This document shows, one piece after another, positions 38,844-47,156 of a stretch of 64,000 nucleotides of DNA. The stretch's first letter is position 1. Every line of letters starts with the position of its first letter. Location of the stretch: NCBI GenBank assembly GCA_963827335.1, contig CAWHAP010000017.1, forward strand, positions 56,254 through 120,253, given 5' to 3'. This stretch comes from DASQMT01 sp963827335. GTDB lineage: Bacteria; Actinomycetota; Thermoleophilia; Solirubrobacterales; Solirubrobacteraceae. Made by a program: the position numbers and the translations under genes. The notes under the pieces were generated by a model. It saw nothing but the letters and a program-made list of their open reading frames with translations. It did no database searches and was not told where the DNA came from.

Positions 38844-40496
38844 ATGGCCCGCCGCCTCGTCGTCCCCTGCCTCGCCATGCTCGCGCTGGGCCTCTCGGCC
38901 CCCGCGCCCGCACGGGCGGACGCCGCCGTGTCCGACGAGATCGTCGTCCTGCGCGACGGCGGGCTGACCCGCGCCGAGCGCGCCGGCGCGGGCGTCGCCC
39001 CCGAGCGCGACCTGCCGCTCGCCGGCGTCGAGGTGGTCAGCGCGGAGGGCGACCGCGGCGCGGCCCTCGCGGCGCTGCGGGCCGATCCGGATGTGGCGTG
39101 GGCCGAGCCCAACCAGCCGCGCCGGCTCTCCGCCGAGGCGCTGGCAGGCCTCCAGTGGGGCCTGCACAACACGGGCCAGTCGGTCTGGTGGCACCGCGGC
39201 GTCGCGGACGCCGACATCGACGCACCCGAGGCGTGGGCGCTCTCGCGCGGCGCCGGCACGACCGTCGCCGTCGCCGACACCGGCGTCGACGCCGGCCACC
39301 CCGAGTTCGCCGGCCGGATCGTGCCCGGCTGGGACTTCATCGACGACGACGCCGACCCGCAGGACGCCCACGGCCACGGCACGCACGTGGCCGGGACGAT
39401 CGCGGCCGCGGTGGACGGCGCGGGCGTGATCGGCGTCGCGCCCGGCGCGGGCATCATGCCGCTGCGCGTGCTCGACGCGAACGGCGGCGGCAACTCCGCC
39501 GACGTCGCCGCCGCCTTCGCCTACGCCGGCGACCGCGGGGTGCGCGTCGTGAACGCCTCGCTCGGCTCGCCGTACCCCTCGCAGGTCGAGCGCGCCGCGA
39601 TCCGCTCGCATCCCGGGACGCTGTACGTCGTCGCCGCCGGCAACGGCGGGTCCGACGCCGTCGGGGACGACGTCGACGACGCGACGCGCGAGTACCCGTG
39701 CGCCCACGAGGAGCCGAACCTGATCTGCGTCGGCGCGACGACCGCCGGCGACACGCGCGCCGCGTTCTCCAACTACGGCGCCGCGAGCGTCGACCTCTCC
39801 GCGCCCGGCCAGGACATCGTCTCCACGTACGCGCGCGGGCACGCGAGCGTGCTCGCCCGGCACTTCGCGACGGGCGACGGCTACGAGATCATGGAGGGCA
39901 CGTCGATGGCGTCGCCGCACGTCGCGGGCGCCGCGGCGCTCGCGTCCGCCGTGCAGCCCGCCTGGACGGGCGAGCAGCTGCGCGGCGCGCTCCTCGACGG
40001 CGCCGACCGCCTCCCCGCGCTGGCGGGCGCCTCGCTCACAGGCGGGCGGCTCAACGCCGCGGCGACGGTCCGCATCGCGGCGGGGCGGCCCGCCGCGCCC
40101 GGCGGTCCCGAGCCCGGCCCGCTCGGCCCCGAGGTGCTCGAGCCGGGCGCGAGCGCGCCGGCCGGCGGGCCGTCCGCGGGCGCGCCCACGATCTCCCGCG
40201 TCCGCCTCAGCGGGCGGCCGCGGCTGTGCTCCGGCCGGCGCGGCTGCCAGGCCCGCGCGGCCACCGTCTCGTTCGAGCTGGCCGCCGCGGCGCACGTCAC
40301 CGCGAAGCTCCAGCAGCGCCGTCCGCACGGCCGTGGCTGGCACACGACGGGGAGCGTGCGCCGGTACGAGCCGGAGGGCCGGACGACCTGGCGGCTCGGC
40401 CGGCGGCTGCTCGGGATGCGGCTGCGCCGCGGCGCATGGCGGCTGACGCTGGCCACCACGGCCGGCAGCGCGCAGCGCGGCTTCCGGGTCCGCTAG
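38844..40496 (+). CDS. Secreted subtilisin-like serine protease (S8)
   Basis: A 550-residue exported protease. A signal peptide (RRLVVPCLAMLALGLSAPAPA) is followed by an inhibitor-type propeptide (EIVVLRDGG to VAWAEPNQPRR) and a catalytic domain with Asp145 (VAVADTGVDAGH), His178 (HGHGTHVAG) and Ser354 (GTSMASPHVAG). ASN-type oxyanion residue lies in VVAAGNGGSD. After a Pro/Gly linker the last 100 residues form a basic beta-rich module with a Cys pair. Starts at ATG 38844; GTG 38838 in frame would add two residues. The stop codon lies at the edge of the MITE-like element. Confidence 0.93.
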   Translation: MARRLVVPCLAMLALGLSAPAPARADAAVSDEIVVLRDGGLTRAERAGAGVAPERDLPLAGVEVVSAEGDRGAALAALRADPDVAWAEPNQPRRLSAEALAGLQWGLHNTGQSVWWHRGVADADIDAPEAWALSRGAGTTVAVADTGVDAGHPEFAGRIVPGWDFIDDDADPQDAHGHGTHVAGTIAAAVDGAGVIGVAPGAGIMPLRVLDANGGGNSADVAAAFAYAGDRGVRVVNASLGSPYPSQVERAAIRSHPGTLYVVAAGNGGSDAVGDDVDDATREYPCAHEEPNLICVGATTAGDTRAAFSNYGAASVDLSAPGQDIVSTYARGHASVLARHFATGDGYEIMEGTSMASPHVAGAAALASAVQPAWTGEQLRGALLDGADRLPALAGASLTGGRLNAAATVRIAAGRPAAPGGPEPGPLGPEVLEPGASAPAGGPSAGAPTISRVRLSGRPRLCSGRRGCQARAATVSFELAAAAHVTAKLQQRRPHGRGWHTTGSVRRYEPEGRTTWRLGRRLLGMRLRRGAWRLTLATTAGSAQRGFRVR

Positions 40497-40660
40497 GAGT
40501 CTGTCGAAGAACAGGCGGTGCGCCTGGAGTCGGTCGATGACCGAGCCAGGTGGTCGACGGTCCCGAAGCCGATAGTGGGGTTATCGGCGAGGGGCCGGCG
40601 GGCGCATGGCGATGCGTCAGCGGCCGGCACCAGGTGTGCCGACTTCTTCGACAGGCTCCT
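40495..40660. mobile_element. MITE-like element or IS remnant with 17-bp terminal inverted repeats
   Basis: AGGAGTCTGTCGAAGAA (40495-40511) and TTCTTCGACAGGCTCCT (40644-40660) are inverted repeats with one mismatch. Similarity continues weakly inwards (CCTGG/CCAGG) for about 35 bases. The 166-base element contains no convincing ORF, so it would depend on a transposase in trans. It begins inside the stop codon of the subtilase gene. A target duplication is not clear. Confidence 0.6.
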
Positions 40661-40665
40661 GGGCG

Positions 40666-40845
40666 CTACCAGGTGCCGGCCGGCGCGAGCTGCTCGCGAC
40701 GCGGCGGGAGCTCGCGCACCACGGGGGTGGCGAACGCGCGGATGACCGTTGCGCTGCGGGTGCGCGCGTCGGTCTGGACGGGGCGCCAGGGGCGCTGCGT
40801 GTGCGGGGCGAGCGGGCGGGGTGCGGGTGTGAGGATGGGGCTCAT
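40666..40845 (-). CDS. Small Pro/Arg-rich protein downstream of truncated haemoglobin
   Basis: A 59-residue frame starting at ATG 40845 with an excellent ribosome site (AAGGAG, 6 bases upstream). The product begins MSPILTPAPRPLAPHTQRPW and is basic and Pro-rich, with VIRAFATPVVRELPP near the middle; no family recognised. It lies 157 bases after the truncated haemoglobin stop on the same strand and ends 5 bases from the MITE-like element, which may supply its 3' end. The good ribosome site is the main support. Confidence 0.5.
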   Translation of the reverse strand: MSPILTPAPRPLAPHTQRPWRPVQTDARTRSATVIRAFATPVVRELPPRREQLAPAGTW

Positions 40846-41002
40846 GGTGTCTCCTTGTCCCTGAAGGACGTCCTCGGTGTTCGGCGCATTCCCGTGGAGT
40901 CCTTGGTGACTGAAACGCACGATCCCGCGCGGCGGATCACCGCGCATCGGGGAGATCCCCTGGGTTGTCCCTCGACGTTGCGCCCAGCCGGGCGCAGGGT
41001 CC
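40846..41002 (-). promoter_or_regulatory. Leader of the small Pro/Arg-rich gene with a palindrome
   Basis: No gene seen. GGGGAGATCCCC (40949-40960) is GGGGA-GA-TCCCC, an operator-like palindrome, and GCCCAGCCGGGC nearby can form a hairpin that could end the haemoglobin transcript. No clear -35/-10 pair was found. Confidence 0.35.
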
Positions 41003-41359
41003 CTAGGCCCCGACGATCTGCGAACGCAACGGCCCCAGGCGCCCGCCGATCGCGCCGATCGTCTTCGGCGCGACGCCGAGCCCGGTGAGCGTCGTGACGA
41101 GGTGCCCGACGACGTGGTCGAAGGCCTCGTCGCTGATCCCGCGGCCGGCGTGCGCGCTGCGCATGTCGCGGCCGGCATACAGCTCCGGCCCGCCGATCGC
41201 GGTCGCCAGGAACGCGCGCAGGTGCGCCTTCTGCCGGCGCATGTCGATGCCGGCGAAGTAGCCCTCGAGCAGCTCGTCGTCCATCACGTGCGCGTAGAAG
41301 CGGGCCACCGCGGCGGCCACGCCCTCGCGGCCGCCGATCTCGTCGTAGATGCTCGCCAT
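41003..41359 (-). CDS. Group I truncated haemoglobin (trHbN-like)
   Basis: A 118-residue 2-over-2 globin. It has IYDEIGGREGVAAAVARFYAHV at the N-terminus, the Phe-Tyr pair of helix B, the GGPELYAGRDM segment and the proximal His in SAHAGRGISDEAF (near 70). Family members bind O2 or NO and often act as NO dioxygenases. ATG 41359 follows AAGGAGC. Divergent from the lipoprotein gene. Confidence 0.93.
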   Translation of the reverse strand: MASIYDEIGGREGVAAAVARFYAHVMDDELLEGYFAGIDMRRQKAHLRAFLATAIGGPELYAGRDMRSAHAGRGISDEAFDHVVGHLVTTLTGLGVAPKTIGAIGGRLGPLRSQIVGA

Positions 41360-41464
41360 CGATCGCTCCTTCCGTTTCGCGGTCGGTGCAAGGACGCGAT
41401 GACCGCCCTCGCGATTCCCGGCGCGCGCAATCGCAGGCCAACACGAGCGGCCTACGGTGCCCGC
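41360..41464. promoter_or_regulatory. Divergent promoters, truncated haemoglobin / lipoprotein
   Basis: A 105-base gap. CCTACGGTGC has TACGGT (41452-41457) ending 7 bases before the lipoprotein ATG, a likely -10 with a near-leaderless start. AAGGAGC precedes the haemoglobin ATG on the other strand. No palindrome noted. Confidence 0.4.
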
Positions 41465-42097
41465 ATGCGAGCCGGGGTCGCGCTCTGCGTCGCCGCCGCG
41501 GCGGCCGCCGTGGCGGGCTGCGGGTCCTCCGGGACCGGCGAGAGCGGCTCGTGCGCAGCCGTCGTGGTCGTCGACGGTGTCGTCTACGTCGGGCACGGCC
41601 TGCCGCGGGCTCGCAAGGTGACGCTCGGGGAGGCGGCCGTCCGGGGCATCGAGCCCGCGTGCAACGACGCCGGGCAGGACGAGGAGGACCGCACGGCGGA
41701 GCTGCGTGCGATCGCGGGCGTTCCCGTGTCCGCCGCCGTGGCCGCGCCGGGGGACGACCGGACCGTCTATCTCGCGCCGGGCTTCCTCACCGATGTCGCC
41801 GCACATCCCCTGTACGCCGTGCTGCACGACCGTGCCCGCCTGCGAGCGCAGCGGCGCGCCCGGCGGCGCTGCCGGGCGCCGGCGCGGCTGACGGGGGTCG
41901 TGCAGGCTCCGCTCGCGTTCGCCAGCAGCACGTTCGCCGTGGCCGGCACGCGCATCGCGGTCGACGGCGACACGCGCTACGGCGGCCCGCTGCGCGACGG
42001 CGTCCCTCACCTCGGCGGCGGCGAGCGGATCGCCGTGCGCGGCCACCGCTGCCCGCGCGGCGACACGATCGTGGCCGACCGCATCGACACCGCCTAG
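41465..42097 (+). CDS. Putative lipoprotein of unknown function
   Basis: A 210-residue protein with a lipoprotein signal (MRAGVALCVAAAAAAVAGCG; lipobox VAGC, Cys near 19). The rest contains no family I recognise; it has an acidic stretch (DAGQDEEDR), a basic one (RLRAQRRARRRCRAP) and an end resembling an OB-like or beta domain (GTRIAVDGDTRYGG, GERIAVRGHRCPRGD). Stop shares CTAG with the convergent penicillin-binding protein gene. Confidence 0.7.
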   Translation: MRAGVALCVAAAAAAVAGCGSSGTGESGSCAAVVVVDGVVYVGHGLPRARKVTLGEAAVRGIEPACNDAGQDEEDRTAELRAIAGVPVSAAVAAPGDDRTVYLAPGFLTDVAAHPLYAVLHDRARLRAQRRARRRCRAPARLTGVVQAPLAFASSTFAVAGTRIAVDGDTRYGGPLRDGVPHLGGGERIAVRGHRCPRGDTIVADRIDTA

Positions 42098-43734
42098 AGC
42101 GCGGCGGCGAGCACCTCGCGCGCGACCGGCGCGGCCGACGCCCCGCCCTGCCCGGCGCCGACGAGCATGACCGCGACCGCGACGCTCGGGTCGTCGGGCG
42201 AGTAGGCCACGAACCACGCCGTCGTGTTCTCGGGGTTCGCGGCCGCGTCGGCCGTCGGGACGAGCTCGGCGGTGCCGGTCTTGCCCGCCACGGAGATCCC
42301 CGGCAGCGCCGCCGCCGTCCCGGTGCCGCTGCGCACGACCTCGAGCATCATGTCGCGCACCTGCGCGGCGACGCCGCGGCGGACCACGCGGGCGCGCCGT
42401 ACGCGCTCGTGGCGCACGAGCCGCGGCCGGGCGCGCACGCCGCCAGCGGCGATCGTGGCGCCGACGGTCGCCATCGTCAGCGGCGTCGCGAGGTCGCGGT
42501 CCTGGCCGATCGCGCTCGCGCCCACCGCGAGGTCGTCCTTCAGCTCGCGCGCGGGCGGGATCGAGGAGTCCCGCGCACCGGGGATCGTGAGCCGCTCGTT
42601 GAAGCCGAAGGCCTCGGCGAAGCGCACGAGCCGGCGCGCGCCGAGCCGCACGCCGAGCGGGCCGAAGACCGAGTTGCAGGAGTGGGCGAAGGACTGGGTG
42701 AGCGTGCCGCCGCACGACTCGTCGCCCGCGTTGCGCAGCCTGACGCCGGAGAGCGTCGCGGCGGTCTGGACGGGGAACGACTCGCCGGGATCGGTCACGC
42801 CGGCCTGCAGCGCGCCCGCGAGCGTGACGATCTTGAACGACGAGCCCGGGGGCTGCGTGCCGGTGACGCCGAGCCCGGCGAGCGCGAGCACCGCGCCGGT
42901 GCGGGGGCGCACGACGGCGACGCCGCCCACGCGCTCGCCGAGCGCCGCCGTCGCGGCGGCCTGCACGGACGGGCTGATCGTCGTCCGCACGGACCGGCCG
43001 GGCACGAGCTCGACCTTGGCGATCACCCGCCGGCCGAAGCGGAGCTCGGCGCCGGGCCGGCCCTCCAGGCGCGCGGCGTAGCCCTTCGCGAGCGTGCCGG
43101 CGAGCGCCGCCGCCGTGCTCTCCCGGCTCAGCCGGCGCCCGTCGGCGTCCAGCACGGAGGCCGTCCGCGGCTGCCGCAGGTCACGCCGCTGCACGCGCTC
43201 GCCCGGCTCGAGCCCCGGCAGCCGCAGGTCGGGCGTCCAGGCCACGGCGGCGGTCTCGCCCGCGCGCGCGACGGGCAGATCCAGCGTCCCCCGCAGCTCG
43301 CCGAACAGGCGGGTCTGCAGGACGACGGGCACGGTCACCTTCCCGTCGCGCGGCTCGCCCGCGCGCCCGACGCGCACCCTCGTGACGGTCGCGGCGCGCG
43401 TGGCCTGGCGGTAGCTGTCGCGGAACAGGGCGAGCGGCTGAGCCGCGCGCGTCTTCGCCGTGGTCAGCCGCCAGGCCGCCTCGAGGTCGCCGCGCGCCCA
43501 CGCGGCGGCGAAGCGCTGGGCGACCGAGCGCGACGGGTCGTCGGCCTCGTCGCGGCCGCGCACCAGCACGAACGCGCCCGCCGCGAGCGCCACGAGCACC
43601 GCGAGCGCGAGGATCGGCGCGACGGGCACACGCCGGCGGCGGCGGCGCTGCACGGGCTGCAGCCAGCGCACGGCGCCCGGGCCCGACGGGGACGCGAACC
43701 TGCGGCGGCGATGGCGTCGTCGGCGTCGGGGCAT
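42094..43734 (-). CDS. Class B penicillin-binding protein with MecA_N-like domain
   Basis: A 546-residue peptidoglycan transpeptidase. After a very basic cytoplasmic tail (poly-Arg) and one membrane helix (APILALAVLVALAAGAFVLV) comes an NTF2-like MecA_N domain (FAAAWARGDLEAAWRLTTA), then the transpeptidase: SxxK with Ser298 (PPGSSFKIV), SxN at 352-354 (HSCNS) and KTG from Lys485 (VAGKTGTAEL). Gly/Thr and order are normal. It should crosslink peptidoglycan outside the membrane. MecA_N-bearing PBPs include PBP2a, so beta-lactam affinity may be low; this is not shown. Divergent from the aldo/keto reductase gene. Confidence 0.93.
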   Translation of the reverse strand: MPRRRRRHRRRRFASPSGPGAVRWLQPVQRRRRRRVPVAPILALAVLVALAAGAFVLVRGRDEADDPSRSVAQRFAAAWARGDLEAAWRLTTAKTRAAQPLALFRDSYRQATRAATVTRVRVGRAGEPRDGKVTVPVVLQTRLFGELRGTLDLPVARAGETAAVAWTPDLRLPGLEPGERVQRRDLRQPRTASVLDADGRRLSRESTAAALAGTLAKGYAARLEGRPGAELRFGRRVIAKVELVPGRSVRTTISPSVQAAATAALGERVGGVAVVRPRTGAVLALAGLGVTGTQPPGSSFKIVTLAGALQAGVTDPGESFPVQTAATLSGVRLRNAGDESCGGTLTQSFAHSCNSVFGPLGVRLGARRLVRFAEAFGFNERLTIPGARDSSIPPARELKDDLAVGASAIGQDRDLATPLTMATVGATIAAGGVRARPRLVRHERVRRARVVRRGVAAQVRDMMLEVVRSGTGTAAALPGISVAGKTGTAELVPTADAAANPENTTAWFVAYSPDDPSVAVAVMLVGAGQGGASAAPVAREVLAAAL

Positions 43735-43772
43735 TCCCTGGAGATAGCGGATCGCCTGCCATCCTGCGAGCC

Positions 43773-44681
43773 ATGCAGGAGAACCCGCTCGGTCGCTCCG
43801 GGCTCACGGTGCCCGCCGTGGGCCTCGGCTGCAACAACTTCGGACGCCGGCTGGATCTCGCCGGGACCCGCGCCGTGCTCGATGCGGCGCTCGACGCCGG
43901 CATCACCTTCCTCGACACCGCCGACATCTACGGCGGCGACGGCGCGTCCGAGCGGCTCATCGGCGAGGTGCTCCAGGGCCGCCGGGACCGCGTCGTGCTC
44001 GCGACCAAGTTCGGCATGGCGATGGACGGCGACGCCGGCGAGCCGCGCGGCTCGCGCGCGTACGCCCGCCGCGCCGTCGAGGCCTCGCTCGCGCGGCTGC
44101 GGACCGACCGGATCGACCTCCTCTACTACCACGAGCCGGACGGCGTGACCCCGCTCGCCGAGACCGTCGGGGCGCTCCGCGAGCTCGCGGACGAGGGGAA
44201 GATCCGCACGTACGGCATGTCCAACCTCGACGCGGCGCAGCTGCGCGAGGCCGCGGCGCACGGCGACGAGCGGTTCGCGGCGCTGCAGAACGAGTACAAC
44301 CTGCTCGAGCGTGCGGCGGAGGAGGAGACGCTGCCGCTCTGCCGCGAGCTGGGCGTCGGCTTCGTGCCGTACTACCCGCTCGCGAGCGGGCTGCTCACCG
44401 GGAAGTTCCGCCGCGGCGCGCCGCCGCCGGAGGGCACGCGCCTGGCCGGCCGGCCCGACCGGCTCGCGGCGGCGGACTTCGACCGCATCGAGGCACTCGA
44501 GGCGTTCGCGCGCGAGCGCGGCCACAGCCTGCTCGAGCTCGCCATCGCCGGGCTCGCCGCGCAGCCCGGCGTCGCGTCCGTGATCGCCGGCGCGATGGAC
44601 CCCGACCAGGTCGCGGCCAACGCCGCCGCCGGCGAGTGGCGGCTCGGCGCGGACGACCTCGCCGCGCTCGCGCAGCGCTGA
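43773..44681 (+). CDS. Aldo/keto reductase
   Basis: A 302-residue NADPH-dependent reductase of the AKR fold. Catalytic residues are all visible: Asp and Tyr in FLDTADIYGG, Lys in VLATKFGMA and His in LLYYHEPDG. The segment ASVIAGAMDPDQVAANA binds the coenzyme phosphate. Substrate unknown. One base separates its stop from the VOC-protein start, so the two are co-translated. Confidence 0.93.
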   Translation: MQENPLGRSGLTVPAVGLGCNNFGRRLDLAGTRAVLDAALDAGITFLDTADIYGGDGASERLIGEVLQGRRDRVVLATKFGMAMDGDAGEPRGSRAYARRAVEASLARLRTDRIDLLYYHEPDGVTPLAETVGALRELADEGKIRTYGMSNLDAAQLREAAAHGDERFAALQNEYNLLERAAEEETLPLCRELGVGFVPYYPLASGLLTGKFRRGAPPPEGTRLAGRPDRLAAADFDRIEALEAFARERGHSLLELAIAGLAAQPGVASVIAGAMDPDQVAANAAAGEWRLGADDLAALAQR

Positions 44682-44682
44682 G

Positions 44683-45117
44683 ATGGCGCGCGCGCTCGGC
44701 ATCAACCACGTCGCGCTCGAGGTCGGCGACCTCGAGGCGGCGCTCGGCCTCTACGCGCGCCTGTTCGGCTTCGAGCTGCGCGGGCGCGCGCCCGGGATGG
44801 CCTTCCTCGACCTCGGCGACCAGTTCCTGGCGCTCAGCGAGGGCCGCGCGCAGGCTCCCGACGACGACCGCCACCTCGGGCTCGTCGTCGACGACAAGGA
44901 GGCCGTGCGCGCCGCGGTCGCGGCCGAGGGGCTCCGCACGGCGGGGTCGCCGCCGCGGCTCGACTTCTTCGATCCGTGGGGCAATCGCCTCGAGATCGTC
45001 GCCTACGCCGACGTCCAGTTCGAGCGCACGCCGGGCGTCAGGCGCAAGCTCGGCATCGAGCGGCTCGAGAAGACCGCGCGGGCACGCGCGGAGATCGCCG
45101 AGCGCGGGCTCGACTGA
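44683..45117 (+). CDS. VOC-family (glyoxalase-like) protein
   Basis: A 144-residue protein with a single vicinal-oxygen-chelate domain: INHVALEVGDLEAALGLYARLFGF at the start and FFDPWGNRLEIVAYADVQF at the end, with a metal-ligand His in NHVAL and Glu in LEIV. Could be a lyase or dioxygenase-like or resistance protein. The C-terminal 25 residues are a charged helix. Cotranslated with the aldo/keto reductase. Confidence 0.88.
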   Translation: MARALGINHVALEVGDLEAALGLYARLFGFELRGRAPGMAFLDLGDQFLALSEGRAQAPDDDRHLGLVVDDKEAVRAAVAAEGLRTAGSPPRLDFFDPWGNRLEIVAYADVQFERTPGVRRKLGIERLEKTARARAEIAERGLD

Positions 45118-45142
45118 GGTCCCGCCGCGAAGTTGAGCCCTT

Positions 45143-45184
45143 CGGCCCATGGGAGAACGCGGGCCGATCCCCCATGATGGGCCG
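45143..45184 (+). terminator. Inverted repeat between VOC gene and secreted-protein gene
   Basis: CGGCCCAT (45143-45150) and ATGGGCCG (45177-45184) are perfect 8-base arms with a 26-base loop that contains further GGG/CCC pairing. It may terminate the reductase-VOC transcript or act as a leader structure for the gene at 45219. The remaining gap has only AATCTGGAGTG as a weak ribosome site. Confidence 0.4.
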
Positions 45185-45218
45185 CGGCAAGGGGAACGAA
45201 CCGAATCTGGAGTGACGC

Positions 45219-46232
45219 ATGAGGACGAGGAATCGGGCCATGACGGCCCTCGCCGCCGTGGCCGCGGCGGCAACGATGAGCACGGCCGCCGCGGACGCGG
45301 CGACGGTGACCATGACCGGCGACAGCGGCGCCCCGGTCGTGCTCAACCCGGCAGCGCCGACGACGCTGCGGCAGATGAACGGCGAGATCGCCGTCGCGCT
45401 CGCCGCGCCCGAGGTGCGCTACTCGCTCAGCGTCGCAGGGCCGGTCGCGGCGGCGGCCTCGCCGCGCACGTGCTCCAGCGGGACGGTGCCGTCGAGCCTC
45501 GACTACCAGGGCAACGGCACGTACACGGTGACGGTCACGACGTACACGAACACGGCCTGCACCGCGGGCGCGAAGCGCGCCGTCCACCAGCTCGCGATCG
45601 CCGCGAGCTCGGCGCTCAGCCAGCCGCCGAAGGTGCTGCTCACGCGCAAGCCGAACGACTTCGCGACCATCACCTATCCGGTGCCGATCGCGCTCAACCC
45701 GGGCGCGCTCACGCACGACGTCCGCATCGCCAGGAACGGCGCGATCGGCCCTGACGGCGGCATCGCCGGCCCGGCGGACCAGGTCTTCGCCGACACGACG
45801 ACCGGTGCCGTGCCGGTCCGGATCGACGATCCCGGCAGGTACGTGATGGTCGCCCGCCCGCAGGGCTACACCGGCGCCGCCGGCCAGTTCTTCGGCCCCT
45901 GGAGCGCGCCGATCACCTTCCGCATGATCTCCCCGTTCGACTTCGTCGGGAGCCCGACCTTCCCGGACAGCAGCGGGCCGAGCTACAAGCTGCGGGGGGC
46001 GCTGCGCGAGCAGGGGACCCGCGGCAAGGTCCGGATCTCGCTCGCGAAGGGCCGCAAGGGCGGCAGCTTCCGCTCGGTCGGGAGAGCCCGGATCCGCGGC
46101 GGCGTGTTCAAGAAGCGCTTCACCGTGCCCAACCCCGGCACCTACCGGATCAGGTACGTGTTCAAGGGCAGCGCGACGACCGCGCCGGGCAAGTTCGTCC
46201 AGCGCGTGAAGATCCGCCGCCGCTTCTTCTAG
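45219..46232 (+). CDS. Secreted beta-rich protein of unknown function
   Basis: A 337-residue exported protein. Signal peptide at residues 1-28 (TALAAVAAAATMSTAAADA). The mature part has the composition of repeated Ig-like or fibronectin-like beta domains (NGTYTVTVTTYTNTACTAG; VPVRIDDPGRYVMVARPQG; GTYRIRYVFKGSATTAPG) and a basic end (KIRRRFF). No enzyme motif is seen. Probably a cell-surface or wall protein; not assigned to a family. Confidence 0.75.
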   Translation: MRTRNRAMTALAAVAAAATMSTAAADAATVTMTGDSGAPVVLNPAAPTTLRQMNGEIAVALAAPEVRYSLSVAGPVAAAASPRTCSSGTVPSSLDYQGNGTYTVTVTTYTNTACTAGAKRAVHQLAIAASSALSQPPKVLLTRKPNDFATITYPVPIALNPGALTHDVRIARNGAIGPDGGIAGPADQVFADTTTGAVPVRIDDPGRYVMVARPQGYTGAAGQFFGPWSAPITFRMISPFDFVGSPTFPDSSGPSYKLRGALREQGTRGKVRISLAKGRKGGSFRSVGRARIRGGVFKKRFTVPNPGTYRIRYVFKGSATTAPGKFVQRVKIRRRFF

Positions 46233-46260
46233 GAACCCGAAAGGCGCGGGAGCGCGGCGC

Positions 46261-46293
46261 GCGCGTGGTGACCCTGGCCGCAGCACCACGCGC
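46261..46293. terminator. Bidirectional terminator hairpin
   Basis: GCGCGTGGTG (46261-46270) and CACCACGCGC (46284-46293) are perfect 10-base arms with a 13-base loop in the 78-base gap between the convergent secreted-protein and creatininase genes. Confidence 0.65.
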
Positions 46294-46310
46294 CGTCCGC
46301 GCTGGACCAC

Positions 46311-47156
46311 TCAGTGATGGTCGCAGCCGGGGTTGCGCGGCCGAACGGCCACCTCGGCGATGAACTCCGCAGTCTCCTCGGTCGCGCGGTCCAGCAGCCG
46401 CCGGCCCTTCTCGGCGGTCCCGGCCGTGGCGTCGCCGGTCACGCCGGACTCGGTCAGCGCGCTCCAGTGCGGCGTGAAGGCGAGGGGGCCGTCGGACCAG
46501 TCCATCCAGGCGTGCTGCGTGTACGAGGCCGGGATCTCGGACACGGCCTTGTCCATCTGGACGAGCGCGGGATCGATCGCGAGGTAGAGCGACGTCTCCA
46601 GCTCGCAGGCGTGCGCCATCCCGCCGCGCGGCGTCGTGCGGACCTCCTCGAGCGTCCGCGCCGATTCCTCCGATGTGAGGTAGAAGCTCGACATGCAGAC
46701 CGCGTCGCGGTGCTCCACGTTCAACAGGCGCGCGGCCAGGTTCACGAGCGGGATGTTCGAGCCGTGCCCGTTGACGATCAGGATGCGGTGGAACCCGTGG
46801 GCGATCAGCGAGCGGCCCTGGTCGAGCAGCGACTCGACGAACACGTTCCAGCGCAGCGTGACCGTGCCGGGGAAGTCCATGTGGTGCGGCGTGTAGCCGT
46901 GGACCTGGGTCGGGAAGAGGATCGCCCGCGCGTCGCCCTGCGCGTTGAACCGCTCGATCGCGCCGGTTGCGACCGCCTCCACGAGCCGGACGTCCGTGTC
47001 GATCGGCAGGTGGTAGCCGTGGTCCTCGAGCGTCGCGGCGGGGATCACGATCACGACGTCGTCGCGGCGGGCGAGCTCCCGCAGCTCCAGCCACGTGTGC
47101 TCGCCGTAGCGCAGGCGCGGCAGCCCGGCCATGTCGGGTGCGGGCTCGTCAGGCAT
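46311..47156 (-). CDS. Creatininase-family amidohydrolase
   Basis: A 281-residue metal-dependent amidohydrolase of the creatinine amidohydrolase superfamily. Metal-binding segments: ATLEDHGYHLPIDTDVRL (usual GSxEqHGpHLPLxTD), ILIVNGHGSNIPL (NGHGxN) and HACELETSLYLA. Relatives include creatininase, amino-peptide amidases and MftE-like peptidases; the substrate is not defined here. It overlaps the M20 gene by 8 bases and sits in the peptide-scavenging cluster. Confidence 0.9.
   Translation of the reverse strand: MPDEPAPDMAGLPRLRYGEHTWLELRELARRDDVVIVIPAATLEDHGYHLPIDTDVRLVEAVATGAIERFNAQGDARAILFPTQVHGYTPHHMDFPGTVTLRWNVFVESLLDQGRSLIAHGFHRILIVNGHGSNIPLVNLAARLLNVEHRDAVCMSSFYLTSEESARTLEEVRTTPRGGMAHACELETSLYLAIDPALVQMDKAVSEIPASYTQHAWMDWSDGPLAFTPHWSALTESGVTGDATAGTAEKGRRLLDRATEETAEFIAEVAVRPRNPGCDHH

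Noticed and set aside
41386..44148. Long plus-strand frame antisense to the penicillin-binding protein
   Set aside because: The minus strand carries SxxK, SxN and KTG in order; the plus-strand product has no domain.
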